64,000 bases of DNA. Origin: Croceibacterium_B sp963783195. GTDB taxonomy: Bacteria; Pseudomonadota; Alphaproteobacteria; Sphingomonadales; Sphingomonadaceae. Where the stretch lies: assembly GCA_963783195.1 (NCBI GenBank), contig CAWAMV010000002.1, forward strand, positions 20,265-84,264, given 5' to 3'. The translations under genes were made by a program, and so were the position numbers. Positions 9,702-18,589 of the stretch are shown here, piece by piece. The first letter of the stretch is position 1, and every line of letters starts with the position of its first letter. Below the pieces are notes generated by a model that saw only the letters and a program-made list of their open reading frames with translations, made no database searches and was not told where the DNA came from.

Positions 9702-9850
9702 GGCGTCAGTCCTCGTGCTACGGGTGTGCCTCTGGAATAGGAAATCCCGCCGCGCCCGCCCGTTCCGGGCAATGTGCGCCCGATGTGCGGCGCAGGTCCG
9801 GGGAACAACTCGGAATCCGGTTGATTCGTTGAGGGAAAGGAGAATTCATC

Positions 9851-10045
9851 ATGGCGACCAACACTGGCGAGGGCCACCGCACCGGATCGGTCGACGACCG
9901 CACCCAGGTGAAGAACCCGGCAACTGGCAAATGGATCAAGCGCGACCGCTCCGACGGCGGGGCGGGCGGCGAGTTCATGGACGTGAAGAGCGACGGGACG
10001 CCGTTCAAGGGCGTGGCGAAGGAGCCTGACGGCCGGCGTAGCTGA
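9851..10045 (+). CDS. Small conserved hydrophilic protein
   Basis: 64 residues: MATNTGEGHRTGSVDDRTQV, KNPATGKWIKRDRSDGG, then FMDVKSDGTPFKGVAKEPDG. A GGGAAAGGAG ribosome site precedes ATG 9851. The KNPxTGKWIKRD and DGxPFKGVxKE motifs recur in short uncharacterised proteobacterial proteins. No function is assigned. Confidence 0.7.
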   Translation: MATNTGEGHRTGSVDDRTQVKNPATGKWIKRDRSDGGAGGEFMDVKSDGTPFKGVAKEPDGRRS

Positions 10046-10129
10046 GCGGGCGGCCCGGGCTGGGGCGTCCGGCTGGGGCTGGCCGGGCTGGGGCTGGTCG
10101 GGCGCGGCTGTTGGCGATATGCGCCGGCC

Positions 10130-10870
10130 ATGCAGTTCAACCCCGACCTCGACCTCGAACCCCTCGCCGCCGAACTGGCCCGCGACCGCCGCCTGCAGGT
10201 GCGCGATCTCTTCGCCGAACCGGACGCCAACGCGATCCACGCGCAACTGGCGGAAAACGTCCCCTGGTCGATCGTCCACAACGAAGGCGACAGGGTCCGC
10301 AGGTGGTCGGCGGAAGACCTCGCGCGGATGGGGCCGCAGGTGGTGGAGGAGATGTTCGCCCAGGTCGTCGAACAGGCGCGCACGGGGTATCAGTTCCTCT
10401 ACGGCTCGTACTCGCTGGACGGGGCCTATTTCGCCGAAAACGAGCTGAGGCTGCCGATCCTCAAGTTCTTCGAGTTTCTTAACTCCCGGCCGTCGCTCGA
10501 CTGGTTCCGCCGGCTGACCGGCCGCGACGATGTGCGCTGGATGGATTTGCAGGCGACGCTGTACCAGGCGGGTCATTTCCTCAAATCGCACACCGATCGC
10601 GACGACGCCGGAACGCGGATCGCCGCCTACGTGCTCAACTTCACCCCGCTGTGGGAGCGCGACTGGGGCGGCTATCTGGAGTTCTACAACGCGAACCACG
10701 ACATCGAGCTGGCGTTGCGACCGATCTTCAACGCGATGAACATCTTCCTGGTGCCGATGGATCATGCCGTGGGCATCGTCGCCCCCTTCGCCAACGCCAG
10801 CCGCCTGTCGATCACCGGCTGGCTGCGAAGCGACGAGCCGCCGGGGGAATTCGGCAAGTTCCGCCTCTAG
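10130..10870 (+). CDS. 2-oxoglutarate/Fe(II)-dependent oxygenase, prolyl-hydroxylase type
   Basis: 246-residue protein. The C-terminal double-stranded beta-helix has the iron facial triad H-x-D in FLKSHTDRDDAGTRIAAYVL and a distal His in MDHAVGIVAP. The 2-oxoglutarate-binding Arg is in ASRLSITGWLR. The N-terminal part (LAENVPWSIVHNEGDRVRRW) is helical. This architecture matches prolyl 4-hydroxylase-like oxygenases that act on proteins or free amino acids; the substrate cannot be read from the sequence. It converges with the membrane-anchored gene ending at 10867, overlapping by four bases. Confidence 0.85.
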   Translation: MQFNPDLDLEPLAAELARDRRLQVRDLFAEPDANAIHAQLAENVPWSIVHNEGDRVRRWSAEDLARMGPQVVEEMFAQVVEQARTGYQFLYGSYSLDGAYFAENELRLPILKFFEFLNSRPSLDWFRRLTGRDDVRWMDLQATLYQAGHFLKSHTDRDDAGTRIAAYVLNFTPLWERDWGGYLEFYNANHDIELALRPIFNAMNIFLVPMDHAVGIVAPFANASRLSITGWLRSDEPPGEFGKFRL

Positions 10871-11352
10871 AACGCTTCGGTTTCGAATGCCGGCACGGGA
10901 GCGGGGGCGGTTTCGCCTTCGCTTTCGTCGGGCGGGGCGCTGTCTGGTTCGGCCCGGCCGGCGGCCGCCAACGCGTCTTCCGCCGCTGCTTCGGCTCGCT
11001 GGCCGATCGCTTCGATGGGGCCGGCGCGATGAACTTCGGGACCCGGCGCCACTTCCATGTCGACGTCTTGCGTCGAATTGGCGACCGAATAGGTCGGCTC
11101 GCCCTGGTCCGGCCAGGAATAAGCCGAATAATCGAGGTTGGGACGGTAGGAATAACGATCAGGGGTCAGGTCCTGCGGGCCCCCTTCATAGAAGGGACGC
11201 GGGGGATCGATCCTGTCCCGCGCCTCCGCGACGGACGCAGGCCAGTAGTCTTCGGCGTTCTGGATCATCACCGGACGAGTGGCGGCACCCGCCGCCATAC
11301 CGATCAGGAGACCGGCCGGGACGATCAGGGCGGCAGCTTTCCAGGCCTTCAT
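10867..11352 (-). CDS. Signal-anchored periplasmic protein of unknown function
   Basis: 161 residues from ATG 11352. The start MKAWKAAALIVPAGLLIGMA is a signal peptide or anchor. It is followed by a Tyr/Pro/Asp-rich region (DRIDPPRPFYEGGPQDLTPD, SYRPNLDYSAYSW) and an acidic Ala/Glu/Pro tail (SAPPDESEGETAPAPVPAFE). No domain was recognised. Upstream starts at 11379 and 11415 are possible but would place charged residues ahead of the signal. Confidence 0.65.
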   Translation of the reverse strand: MKAWKAAALIVPAGLLIGMAAGAATRPVMIQNAEDYWPASVAEARDRIDPPRPFYEGGPQDLTPDRYSYRPNLDYSAYSWPDQGEPTYSVANSTQDVDMEVAPGPEVHRAGPIEAIGQRAEAAAEDALAAAGRAEPDSAPPDESEGETAPAPVPAFETEAF

Positions 11353-11481
11353 TCTTGCGACTCCAATGCCCCTTCTCATCGTAAAAATGCCTTGTCGGGA
11401 AACCGGTTCCGACACGCCCCTTTCGCGCTGGCCTTTCTCGCAGGCCTTTCGCGCAGGCGCAGCAAGCCCTAGCTAGGCGTC

Positions 11482-11919
11482 ATGAGACTGCTCCTTCCCC
11501 TCTCCGCCGCGCTGCTGGCCCTTGCCGCCTGCTCGCAATCTTCGGATGGTTCTGTTCCCGGCAACGGCGACGACCACGCTCCCTTCTCGGGGATCACGAC
11601 GGAAGAAACGGTCCACTTCACCGGGACGGAGCCGTTCTGGGGAGGAGAGTCTTCCGGCCAGACGCTGACCTATTCGACGCCGGAGAACCAGGACGGCGCG
11701 ACCATCGCTGTCGAGCGTTTCGCCGGGCGCAATGGCGTCTCGCTTTCGGGTGAACTCGACGGCCAGCCTTTCGTCATGGCGGTCACGCCCGGCGAATGCA
11801 GCGACGGGATGAGCGACCGCACCTATCCCTTTACGGTCACGCTCCAGGTTCGCGGCGAGCAGCGCAACGGATGTGCGTGGACCGACCGGACGGGTTTCAG
11901 CAAGCCGCAGCAGCCATGA
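11482..11919 (+). CDS. Lipoprotein, COG3650-like
   Basis: 145 residues with a lipoprotein signal (MRLLLPLSAALLALAACSQS, lipobox LAAC). The mature part has VHFTGTEPFWGGE and later TPGECSDGMSDRTYPFTVTL, the TEPFWG and CSDGMSDRxYPF motifs of the COG3650 family of uncharacterised envelope proteins. A lysozyme-inhibitor-like beta fold is suspected in this family. The stop overlaps the next start (ATGA), suggesting co-translation with the dioxygenase. Confidence 0.8.
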   Translation: MRLLLPLSAALLALAACSQSSDGSVPGNGDDHAPFSGITTEETVHFTGTEPFWGGESSGQTLTYSTPENQDGATIAVERFAGRNGVSLSGELDGQPFVMAVTPGECSDGMSDRTYPFTVTLQVRGEQRNGCAWTDRTGFSKPQQP

Positions 11920-12719
11920 CCTCCAAGCCCGCGCGCCAACCTGCGCTCTTCATTCCGCACGGCGGCGGTCCATGGCCCTGGGTGCCGCAGATGCGGCAGT
12001 CGTTTCTCGGGCTCGAGGCCTATCTGAAGGCCTTGCCCGCCACCCTGCCCGAGCCGCCCCGGGCCATCCTCGTCATCTCGGGCCACTGGGAGGAGGACGC
12101 GTTCACCTTCACCGGCACGGCGGAGGCGCAGGATCTGGAATTCGACTACTACGGTTTTCCTCCCGAAACCTACAGGTTGCGCTGGCCCGCGCCCGGCGCG
12201 CCGGAGCTGGTCGAGCGGGCAGAACGCCTGATCGCAGGCGCCGGGTTGCCGAGCGCAATCGATCCCTCCCGCCGGCTCGATCATGGGGTCTTCGTGCCGC
12301 TGGCCGTCGCCTGGCCGAAAGCAGACGTGCCCCTGATCCAGATGAGCCTGCACGCCTCGTTCGATCCCGCGCTGCATATCGCCGCCGGGCGTGCACTGGC
12401 AACGCTGCGCGACGAGGGCATACTGATCCTCGGCTCGGGAATGAGCTTCCACAACCTGCGCGCCTACGGCCACCCTGCGGTGCGCGAACCCTCGGCAGAG
12501 TTCGACCGCTGGCTGACTGCTGCGGCCGCTGCCCCGGGCCCGGAACGTGCGGACCTTCTGGCGCACTGGGCGGAGGCGCCGCACGCCTTGCTGAGCCATC
12601 CCCGGCCCGAACACTTGTTGCCGCTGATGGTCGCCGCCGGCGCCTCCGACGAGCCAGGGACACACGACTTCGGCGAGGAAATGATGGGAACTGCGATTTC
12701 CGGCTATCGCTTCGCCTGA
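11916..12719 (+). CDS. DODA-type extradiol ring-opening dioxygenase (YgiD-like)
   Basis: 267 residues. Family metal ligands are visible as the His of LFIPHGGGPW, the His of ILVISGHWEEDAF and the conserved DHGVFVPLAVAWP motif. GSGMSFHNLRAYG lies near the end. This matches class III (LigB-superfamily) extradiol dioxygenases of the DODA/YgiD group, which open catechol-type rings such as DOPA. The natural substrate here is unknown. It overlaps the upstream lipoprotein gene by four bases and is distinct from the gallate dioxygenase at 15601. Confidence 0.88.
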   Translation: MTSKPARQPALFIPHGGGPWPWVPQMRQSFLGLEAYLKALPATLPEPPRAILVISGHWEEDAFTFTGTAEAQDLEFDYYGFPPETYRLRWPAPGAPELVERAERLIAGAGLPSAIDPSRRLDHGVFVPLAVAWPKADVPLIQMSLHASFDPALHIAAGRALATLRDEGILILGSGMSFHNLRAYGHPAVREPSAEFDRWLTAAAAAPGPERADLLAHWAEAPHALLSHPRPEHLLPLMVAAGASDEPGTHDFGEEMMGTAISGYRFA

Positions 12720-12816
12720 TTAACCACCGCCCTGCAATGTCCCGTTTCCGGACGGGGATGAAATCGGCCATTTCGAGTGATTTTCCGTTTACCCTGCCGG
12801 GCCTATTTCCGCGCGC

Positions 12817-13678
12817 ATGGAACAGCCCGCCTTCACCCCTGCAGCGCTCGCCGATCTGGCATCCGCCTATCCGCTCGTGCCCACGCGCCTGACGCACCAG
12901 ATCTCGCAGCACCCGTTGCTGCAACTCGATGCCCTGGCCCAACTCGCGGACCGGCTGCGGCCCGACACGCTCGAACACAACGCGGCCGTGGGCCTCACGC
13001 TAGGCATCACCAATGACGAGACCCCGTCCAACGGCATGGGGGTGCGCGAAACGATCGAGCGGATCGAGGAATGCGGCTCGTGGGTATTGCTCAAGTATAT
13101 CGAACAGGACCCGGCCTACGCGACGCTGATGCGCGATGTCCTGTGCCGAGATCGAGCCGCTCGTTGCACGCAGGACCGGGGCGATGTTCCGCTTCGAAGG
13201 GTTCATCTTCGTTTCCAGCCCGGAAGCGGTCACGCCGCTCCACTTCGACCCGGAGTACAACATCCTGTTCCAGGCCCGTGGCTCCAAGACGATGACGCTG
13301 TTTCCCACGGCAGACCCGGACATCATCGGCGATCCGTTCTTCGAGCAGTACTTCGCCGGCGGTCCGCGCAACCTGCCCTGGAAGGACGAATGGGCCGCGC
13401 GCGGGAAAGCCGTCCGTATCGATCCCGGCGAGGCGATCTTCGTGCCGATCCTGGCCCCGCATCACGTCAAGGTGCACGGCGAGGTGTCGATCTCGCTCTC
13501 GCTCACGTGGCGCAGCGAATGGTCGTGCCATCACGCCGACGCCTGCCGCTTCAATCGCCGCCTGCGCCAGATGGGCCTGCGTCCCGCTTCGCCGCGGCTT
13601 TATCCGCAGGACAATCGAGCCAAGTCCTACTCGCACCGCGCCTTGAGCAGAATCGAGCGGCTGGTCGGGGTCGGCTGA
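12817..13678 (+). CDS. Cupin-like/JmjC-type oxygenase, frameshifted
   Basis: Two frames join near 13140. The first part has LVPTRLTHQISQHPLLQLDA, LRPDTLEHNAAVG and ECGSWVLLKYIEQDPAYATL. The second has AEIEPLVARRTGAMFRFEG, then TPLHFDPEYNILFQARGSKT with an HxD iron motif, and a distal HHVKVHGEVSISLSLTWRS. This is the pattern of the cupin-like/JmjC Fe(II)-2-oxoglutarate oxygenases found next to TonB or tryptophan halogenase genes in sphingomonads. Substrate unknown. The single-base shift splits the domain, so the gene is inactive unless the shift is a sequencing error. Confidence 0.75.
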
Positions 13679-13715
13679 TCGTGGGGAACCGCCTGCCGGC
13701 CTGCACGCTGGTAGG

Positions 13716-14382
13716 GTGATGAAATTATCGACGTTTGCGGCCCTTGCCGCGGTCGCATGCACCGGCGCCTGCGAGCCTGCAGGCGAACCCGACCCGCCGC
13801 CCGTCACTCCGCAGACGAGCGCGGCGGTGGGTATCGAACCTATGGCGGAGGCCACTCCATCGGCTTCGGCCACCCGCCGTGCACCGCAGCCGGTCGATGC
13901 CCGAACTCAACTGGCGGCCGAGGCGTTGGTCCTGGCCGAATGGGCCAAGGCCGACAACCGGGCAAGCTGTGCACCTCTTTCGTTCGCTTCGACCGGCCAA
14001 GCGCGCGGCGCTCCGCGTTCGGCCAACTTTGCAGGTGGCTGGGCGATCGCCTTCGACCTGCCTCATCTGCGCAGTGCCTATGGCGTCGCGGGCACCGCCG
14101 TGCAGTCGGGCGAAGAGCCGCCGAGCGACATCGACCGCACCGCGCTAATGGAGCGATGGCCCTACTTTCGCGAGCTCGACCACCTTCCCGCGCCGGCCTT
14201 CGCCGGCTATGGCGTGGAGGGCGCGACGCCCTTATCCGCCGGACAATTCCTCCGGCCGGGGGATCAACTCGCTGGCGTACGTGCGAGTCGGCAAGCAACG
14301 CTGCCTTTACAACGTCTGGAGCAGACTGGGTCGGCAGCATCTCGAGACGCTGCTCGAAGCGCTGCGCCTGATTCCGACCTGA
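13716..14382 (+). CDS. Lipoprotein of unknown function, frameshifted
   Basis: The N-terminus MMKLSTFAALAAVACTGACE has a lipobox-like signal. A low-complexity stretch precedes a folded part: EWAKADNRASCAPLSFASTG, then NFAGGWAIAFDLPHLRSAYG and RWPYFRELDHLPAPAFAGYG. Near 14235 the frame changes. The continuation GRGINSLAYVRVGKQRCLYN and VWSRLGRQHLETLLEALRLI reaches TGA at 14380. I recognise no named family. It is probably an envelope protein. Confidence 0.65.
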
Positions 14383-14475
14383 GGCAACGCACTGCGCGTG
14401 GTGGAAAATACCCCGCAGGCGCGGTTGCGTCGCCCCGGCGTTCCTCCTAGTTCCATCCGTAAATCCGGAGAAATC

Positions 14476-15087
14476 ATGCTCGAACACGTACCCGCCTGGC
14501 TCGGCAAGGCCCTCAAGAACGTCCGCGCAGGACATGGTAAGCTCGCAATCGCCAAGCTCGGCGGCGAAGGCGTCATTGGCAAGGGGGGCTTCACGCTCAC
14601 CTCTGCCGCTTTCGGGGACGGCGAAAAGCTCGACCCCTGTTTTACCGCCGACGAGGAAGACGCCGTCGCCCCGCCGCTCGAATGGACCGCGCCGCCCGCA
14701 GGGGCGATGGAGCTCGTCTTGATCGTCGAAGATCCCGACGCTCCTTCGCCGGAGCCGTTCTGTCACTGGCTGGTGTGGGGGCTGCGCGCGCAGCAGGGCA
14801 AGTTACTCGAAGGCGAAGTGCCGCCGCGAGTGGGCAAGAACAGCTTTCAGAACTCCGAATGGCTCCTGCCCGATCCCCCCACCGGGCACGGTGCGCACGA
14901 CTATGTCTTCCAGCTTTTCGCCGTCGACGAGGGGATCGCCCTGATGCCCGGTGCCGGGCGAGGCGAACTCATGTCGGCGCTCGAAGGCCACGTTATCGCT
15001 GCCGCCGTGCTTACGGGAACTTACGAACGAAACGAAAATGGGGATGAATTGGAAGAGGAGTGGGACGATACGGATGAAATCGACTAG
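14476..15087 (+). CDS. PEBP/YbhB-family protein
   Basis: 203 residues of the phosphatidylethanolamine-binding-protein fold. Seen are FTLTSAAFGDGEKLDP, PPLEWTAPPAGAMELVLIVE and DPDAPSPEPFCHWLVWG, with the DPDxP and HW(L/V)V ligand-pocket motifs. The GHGAHDYVFQLFAVDEGIAL segment matches the HRYxFxLYAL strand. Bacterial YbhB/YbcL-like members bind small anionic ligands and their physiological role is open. The acidic tail (NENGDELEEEWDDTDEID) is unusual. The start at 14476 leaves no signal peptide, so it is likely cytoplasmic. Confidence 0.88.
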   Translation: MLEHVPAWLGKALKNVRAGHGKLAIAKLGGEGVIGKGGFTLTSAAFGDGEKLDPCFTADEEDAVAPPLEWTAPPAGAMELVLIVEDPDAPSPEPFCHWLVWGLRAQQGKLLEGEVPPRVGKNSFQNSEWLLPDPPTGHGAHDYVFQLFAVDEGIALMPGAGRGELMSALEGHVIAAAVLTGTYERNENGDELEEEWDDTDEID

Positions 15088-15125
15088 GACCCTGCCACCG
15101 AATTTTTAACTGAAAGGACAGGCCC

Positions 15126-15374
15126 ATGGCCAAGAACAATGCACTCCAGAAGCCGGTGAACCTCTCGCCGGAACTCGAAGCCGTCGTGGGCAAGGGCCCG
15201 ATGACCCGCGCGCAGGTTACCAGCAAGGTGTGGGACCACATCAAGAGCAACAACCTTCAGGACAGCCAGGACAGGCGCATGATCAACCCCGACGCCAAGC
15301 TCGGCGCGGTGATCGGCAAGGACCAGATCTCGATGTTCAAGATGACTGGCGCTGTCTCGAAGCACATGAGCTGA
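15126..15374 (+). CDS. SWIB/MDM2-domain protein
   Basis: 82 residues that are essentially one SWIB domain: LQKPVNLSPELEAVVGKGPM, TRAQVTSKVWDHIKSNNLQD, then RRMINPDAKLGAVIGKDQIS. The domain is best known from eukaryotic SWI/SNF BAF60b, and stand-alone copies occur in Chlamydia and alphaproteobacteria. In bacteria it may be nucleoid- or topoisomerase-linked, but that is not shown for this group. A GAAAGGA ribosome site precedes ATG 15126 and a strong terminator follows. Confidence 0.92.
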   Translation: MAKNNALQKPVNLSPELEAVVGKGPMTRAQVTSKVWDHIKSNNLQDSQDRRMINPDAKLGAVIGKDQISMFKMTGAVSKHMS

Positions 15375-15418
15375 GATACGGGTCCGGGCTGACGAGCCCG
15401 GGGTCGGATAGAAATAGG

Positions 15419-15462
15419 GACGGGCGGGGAGCGGAGAGGCTGCCCGCCCGTTTTGTTTTTTC
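15419..15462 (+). terminator. Rho-independent terminator after the SWIB gene
   Basis: CGGGCGGG (15421-15428) pairs with CCCGCCCG (15443-15450) around a 14-base loop and is followed by TTTTGTTTTTT. It is placed 45 bases after the SWIB stop codon and insulates galA. Confidence 0.85.
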
Positions 15463-15600
15463 GGGATCGCCTGCGCTTTCGGATATGCGAACATTTCACG
15501 CTGGCGGACAATTTGACTTGTCGCAATGCGCGGCCGCGTGGCATTAGGCAGGCAATCGGCGGCCCCGGAAAGCGGCCGCACAGGAAGAGAGGTTCCAGCC

Positions 15601-16860
15601 ATGGCCACCATCGTCGGCGGCGTCGCCACGTCGCACACTCCCACCATCGCTTTCGCCAAGGATGCGAAGAAGTTCGACGATCCGGTCTGGAAGCCGATCT
15701 TCGAAGGCTACGAGCCGGTGCAAGAGTGGTTTCGCGAGAAGGCGCCCGACGTCCTCGTCTACATCTACAATGACCACATGACGGCTTTCTTCGACCACTA
15801 CAGCCACTTCGCGCTGGGCGTGGGCGAGAGCTTCGGTCCGGCGGACGAGGGTGGTGGTCCGCGCGACATCCCGGCGATCAAGGGCGATCCCGAATTTGCC
15901 GCGCACGTCGCCCGGGTGATGGTCGCCAACGAATTCGATCTCAGCTATTTTCAGGGCAAGAACCTCGACCACGGCGCGTTCAGCCCGCTCTCGGTCATGG
16001 TCGACCACGACCAGAGCGGCTGGGCCTGCAAGCTGCTGCCGATCGTATGCGGTGTGCTGACGGTGCCGCTGCCGAGCGCGCGGCGTTTCTGGAAGTTCGG
16101 CAAGAGCCTGCGGCAGGCGATCCTCAGCTACCCCAAGGACATCAAGGTCGCCATCGCCGGCACCGGCGGGCTCAGCCATCAGGTTCACGGCGAAGGCTGC
16201 GGGTTCAACAATCCCGAGTGGGATCACGAGTTCATGGAGCGACTCGAGAAGGACCCCGAGGGCCTGCTCGACCTGACGGTAGCGGAACTGGCGGAGCGCG
16301 GCGGCTGGGAAGGCGCAGAGGTTGTCATGTGGCTGATGATGCGCGGCGCGCTGTCCGAAAAGGTGGAGGTCACGCACAAGACCTACTTCCTGCCCTCGAT
16401 GACCCCGATCGCCTCGATGATATTCGAGGAAGTGAGCAACGACGAGCCGGTCGAGGATCCGGCAAAGACACGCGAACGGGCAATGCACCAGTACGAAGGC
16501 GCGGAGAAGCTCGAAGGCACCTATCCCTTCACTATCGAGCGCAGCGTCAAGGGTTTTCGCCTGAACCACTTCCTGCACTCCCTGACCGACCCTGCGGTCC
16601 GCAAGCGCTTCAAGTCGGACGAGGAAGCGACGATGACCGAAGCCGGTCTGACCGAGGAAGAAAAGCGTCTGGTCCGCGAGCGCGACTGGATCGGAATGAT
16701 CCACTACGGCGTGATCTTCTTCATGCTGGAGAAGCTTGGCGCGGTTGTCGGGGTAGGCAACATAGATATCTATGCCGCTTTCAAGGGCATGACCGTCCCC
16801 GAGTTTCAGAAGACCCGCAATGCGGCGATCAACTACGGCGTCGCGGGCAAGGAGGACTGA
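15601..16860 (+). CDS. galA: Gallate dioxygenase (DesB/GalA type)
   Basis: 419-residue protein that fuses the two subunits of protocatechuate 4,5-dioxygenase-like enzymes: LigB-like from residue 1 to about 280, then a LigA-like helical domain. Catalytic-domain motifs include GGVATSHTPTIAFAKDA, YIYNDHMTAFFDHYSHFALG, LDHGAFSPLSVM and AIAGTGGLSHQVHGEGCGFN. The C-terminal part has RERDWIGMIHYGVIFFMLEK and a closing PEFQKTRNAAINYGVAGKED. Length and arrangement match sphingomonad gallate dioxygenases, which open gallate to 4-oxalomesaconate with Fe(II). An AGGAAGAGAGG site precedes the ATG. No other gallate or syringate pathway genes are adjacent, so it stands alone here. Confidence 0.88.
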   Translation: MATIVGGVATSHTPTIAFAKDAKKFDDPVWKPIFEGYEPVQEWFREKAPDVLVYIYNDHMTAFFDHYSHFALGVGESFGPADEGGGPRDIPAIKGDPEFAAHVARVMVANEFDLSYFQGKNLDHGAFSPLSVMVDHDQSGWACKLLPIVCGVLTVPLPSARRFWKFGKSLRQAILSYPKDIKVAIAGTGGLSHQVHGEGCGFNNPEWDHEFMERLEKDPEGLLDLTVAELAERGGWEGAEVVMWLMMRGALSEKVEVTHKTYFLPSMTPIASMIFEEVSNDEPVEDPAKTRERAMHQYEGAEKLEGTYPFTIERSVKGFRLNHFLHSLTDPAVRKRFKSDEEATMTEAGLTEEEKRLVRERDWIGMIHYGVIFFMLEKLGAVVGVGNIDIYAAFKGMTVPEFQKTRNAAINYGVAGKED

Positions 16861-16863
16861 CCT

Positions 16864-17271
16864 TCAGGCGTGGCGCTGTTTCGGTAGCGCGCCGCCGACC
16901 CAAAGCGCCAGCCAGATCAGCAGCGGCTGCGCGGCGAGGCGCGGGACGTGATAGGCGAGGCCCAGCCCGCCATCCGGCCGCGCAAGATCGAGCGCCATGT
17001 GATTGAAGTTCGCCGGCCAGACACACAGGGCATAAAGCGCCAGGCCAAACCCGCCTGCGCGCCTCAGCGCCGATGACCAGGGCTGGACCAGCGCCGCAGC
17101 GCCGAGAAGTTCGGCAATCCCGGTCAGGCTGATGACCAGCGCTGGTGCCGGGACCCAGGTGGGCACGATCCGGATGAAAGGGGCTGCAACAAAAAGGTGA
17201 AGCGCGCCGGCCGCTGCGAAGGACAGCGCGAAGAGCCAGCGGCACGTCGTCCGCCAGCGATCTCTGGTCAC
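16864..17271 (-). CDS. DoxX-like membrane protein
   Basis: 135 residues with four hydrophobic segments: WLFALSFAAAGALHLFVAAP, then WVPAPALVISLTGIAELLGA, GFGLALYALCVWPANFNHMA and LAAQPLLIWLALWVGGAL. The conserved LTGIAELLGAAAL and PANFNHMA sequences fit the DoxX-like (DUF4345/MauE-related) family of small integral membrane proteins. Function unknown. It is convergent with galA, four bases from its stop. Confidence 0.75.
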   Translation of the reverse strand: MTRDRWRTTCRWLFALSFAAAGALHLFVAAPFIRIVPTWVPAPALVISLTGIAELLGAAALVQPWSSALRRAGGFGLALYALCVWPANFNHMALDLARPDGGLGLAYHVPRLAAQPLLIWLALWVGGALPKQRHA

Positions 17272-17280
17272 GAGTTCGAT

Positions 17281-17736
17281 TTAAGCGAGCTGCGCCGGCA
17301 GTTTCACTTCGCCTTCTTCCTCGCCATCCCAGTAGTGGATACGGTTCGCTGCCACATGGATCAGCGTCAGGCCCGGCGTATCCGGTCCTTGCGGGAACCA
17401 GCGACCGAGGCTCTCTACCCAATGCTCGGCGAACTGCTGCCGGTCCCGAACGATGGCGCCCGTGCCCTCGACATGGATGAAAGCGCCCGGCGCGCCGAAC
17501 AGGCCCTTCACGCCCGCGCTGCCGAGATAGGTTACGCCGACCTGCCGATTGGCTTCAATGTCGCTCACCATGCGAGTGTCGGCGTAGGTGAAGAACCACG
17601 CGTCGCCTTCGTAGTCGACCTCGCGGTTGTTGCTCATCGGGCGGGCGCCGATCGCACCGCCATCGGTCACCGTGGCGAGCGTGCAGAAATCTATGTCCCT
17701 CATGGCGTGTGAAATGTCGGCGAGCGTCTTTGTCAT
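17281..17736 (-). CDS. Pyridoxamine 5'-phosphate oxidase-like general stress protein
   Basis: 151 residues with a split-barrel flavin-binding fold: MRDIDFCTLATVTDGGAIGA, RPMSNNREVDYEGDAWFFTY, then ADTRMVSDIEANRQVGVTYL and a C-terminal RIHYWDGEEEGEVKL. This matches the general stress protein 26-like branch of the PPOX superfamily (FMN or F420 binding). The substrate is unknown. Start 17736 is chosen at the first family-like Met; the longer ORF begins with unrelated sequence. Confidence 0.85.
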   Translation of the reverse strand: MTKTLADISHAMRDIDFCTLATVTDGGAIGARPMSNNREVDYEGDAWFFTYADTRMVSDIEANRQVGVTYLGSAGVKGLFGAPGAFIHVEGTGAIVRDRQQFAEHWVESLGRWFPQGPDTPGLTLIHVAANRIHYWDGEEEGEVKLPAQLA

Positions 17737-17800
17737 GGCGGCTTCCTTGCTGTTGCCCCAAGAGCGCCCCGAGCAAAGCAAGGTTCCTCGCGCGGTCGGC

Positions 17801-18235
17801 TCAGCCCGGGTGCCAGTCGGGCTCGGCAAGGGTGAAGCCGGCGAATTCGAAGGCTGGCGTCACAAGGCATGAAACGAGCGAATAGCCTTCCTGCCCCGGT
17901 AGCGGGATGGCGGCCTGCCATTCGTGCGGCCGGACGAGTACCTGTGGCGCATCGCCGGCGATGACGTCCGGACCAAGCTTGATTTCGCGCACCGGCCCCG
18001 CGTCGCCAGCTGCGAGCGAGAGCAGGAGCGGATCGCCCGCGTGCCACAGCCAGATCTCGGTTGCGTCGACCCTGTGCCAGTGGCTGCGCTGGTGAGCTTC
18101 GAGCAGGAAGTAGATGGCCGTGGCCGCGGCGCGCTCATCGTCGCCAGCCGGGGCGCGCCAGGTCTCACGGAACCATCCGCCCTCTGGATGAGGCGAAAGC
18201 CGCAACTCCTCGATCAGCGCCTTAGCTGCCCTCAC
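17801..18235 (-). CDS. Cupin DUF985 protein
   Basis: 144 residues beginning MRAAKALIEELRLSPHPEGG and WFRETWRAP, the opening motif of DUF985. It continues with TAIYFLLEAHQRSHWHRVDA and EIWLWHAGDPLLLSL, with clustered His for a cupin pocket. It ends GYSLVSCLVTPAFEFAGFTL. The gene starts inside the end of the DUF427 gene (ATGA overlap), so the two are cotranscribed. By fold it is a small metal-binding cupin; function unassigned. Confidence 0.87.
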   Translation of the reverse strand: MRAAKALIEELRLSPHPEGGWFRETWRAPAGDDERAAATAIYFLLEAHQRSHWHRVDATEIWLWHAGDPLLLSLAAGDAGPVREIKLGPDVIAGDAPQVLVRPHEWQAAIPLPGQEGYSLVSCLVTPAFEFAGFTLAEPDWHPG

Positions 18236-18522
18236 TCCTCGACGATCTCCACTCCGTTCCAGAATGCTATTCTGCCGCGAACCTTCTCCGCTTCCGGCTT
18301 CGGTTCGGGATAATACCAGGCGGCATCCTCGTTCCGTTCGCCGTCTATGTCGACGGTATAGTAGTGGGCGGTTCCTTTCCAGGGGCAGACGCTCGTGGTC
18401 GAGCTTTTCTCCAGCATGGACGTGTCGACGTCCTCGCGGGGAAAGTAATGATTGCCTTCGATCACGACCGTGTCGTCGCTGTGAGCAATTACCTGATCGT
18501 TCCAGATGGCTTCTATAGCCAT
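18232..18522 (-). CDS. DUF427 protein
   Basis: 96 residues: AIWNDQVIAHSDDTVVIEGN, HYFPREDV, then STTSVCPWKGTAHYYTVDID and AWYYPEPKPEAEKVRGRIAF. The CPWKGxAxYY and AWYYPxP motifs define DUF427, a beta-tent-like family of unknown function. First gene of a two-gene unit with the DUF985 cupin. Confidence 0.9.
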   Translation of the reverse strand: MAIEAIWNDQVIAHSDDTVVIEGNHYFPREDVDTSMLEKSSTTSVCPWKGTAHYYTVDIDGERNEDAAWYYPEPKPEAEKVRGRIAFWNGVEIVEE

Positions 18523-18589
18523 GTCAGCGCTCCTTTCGGCGCCTCCCCTAAAACAAAAACTGCGCGAATTCGGCTTCGGTTCCGGCTAG

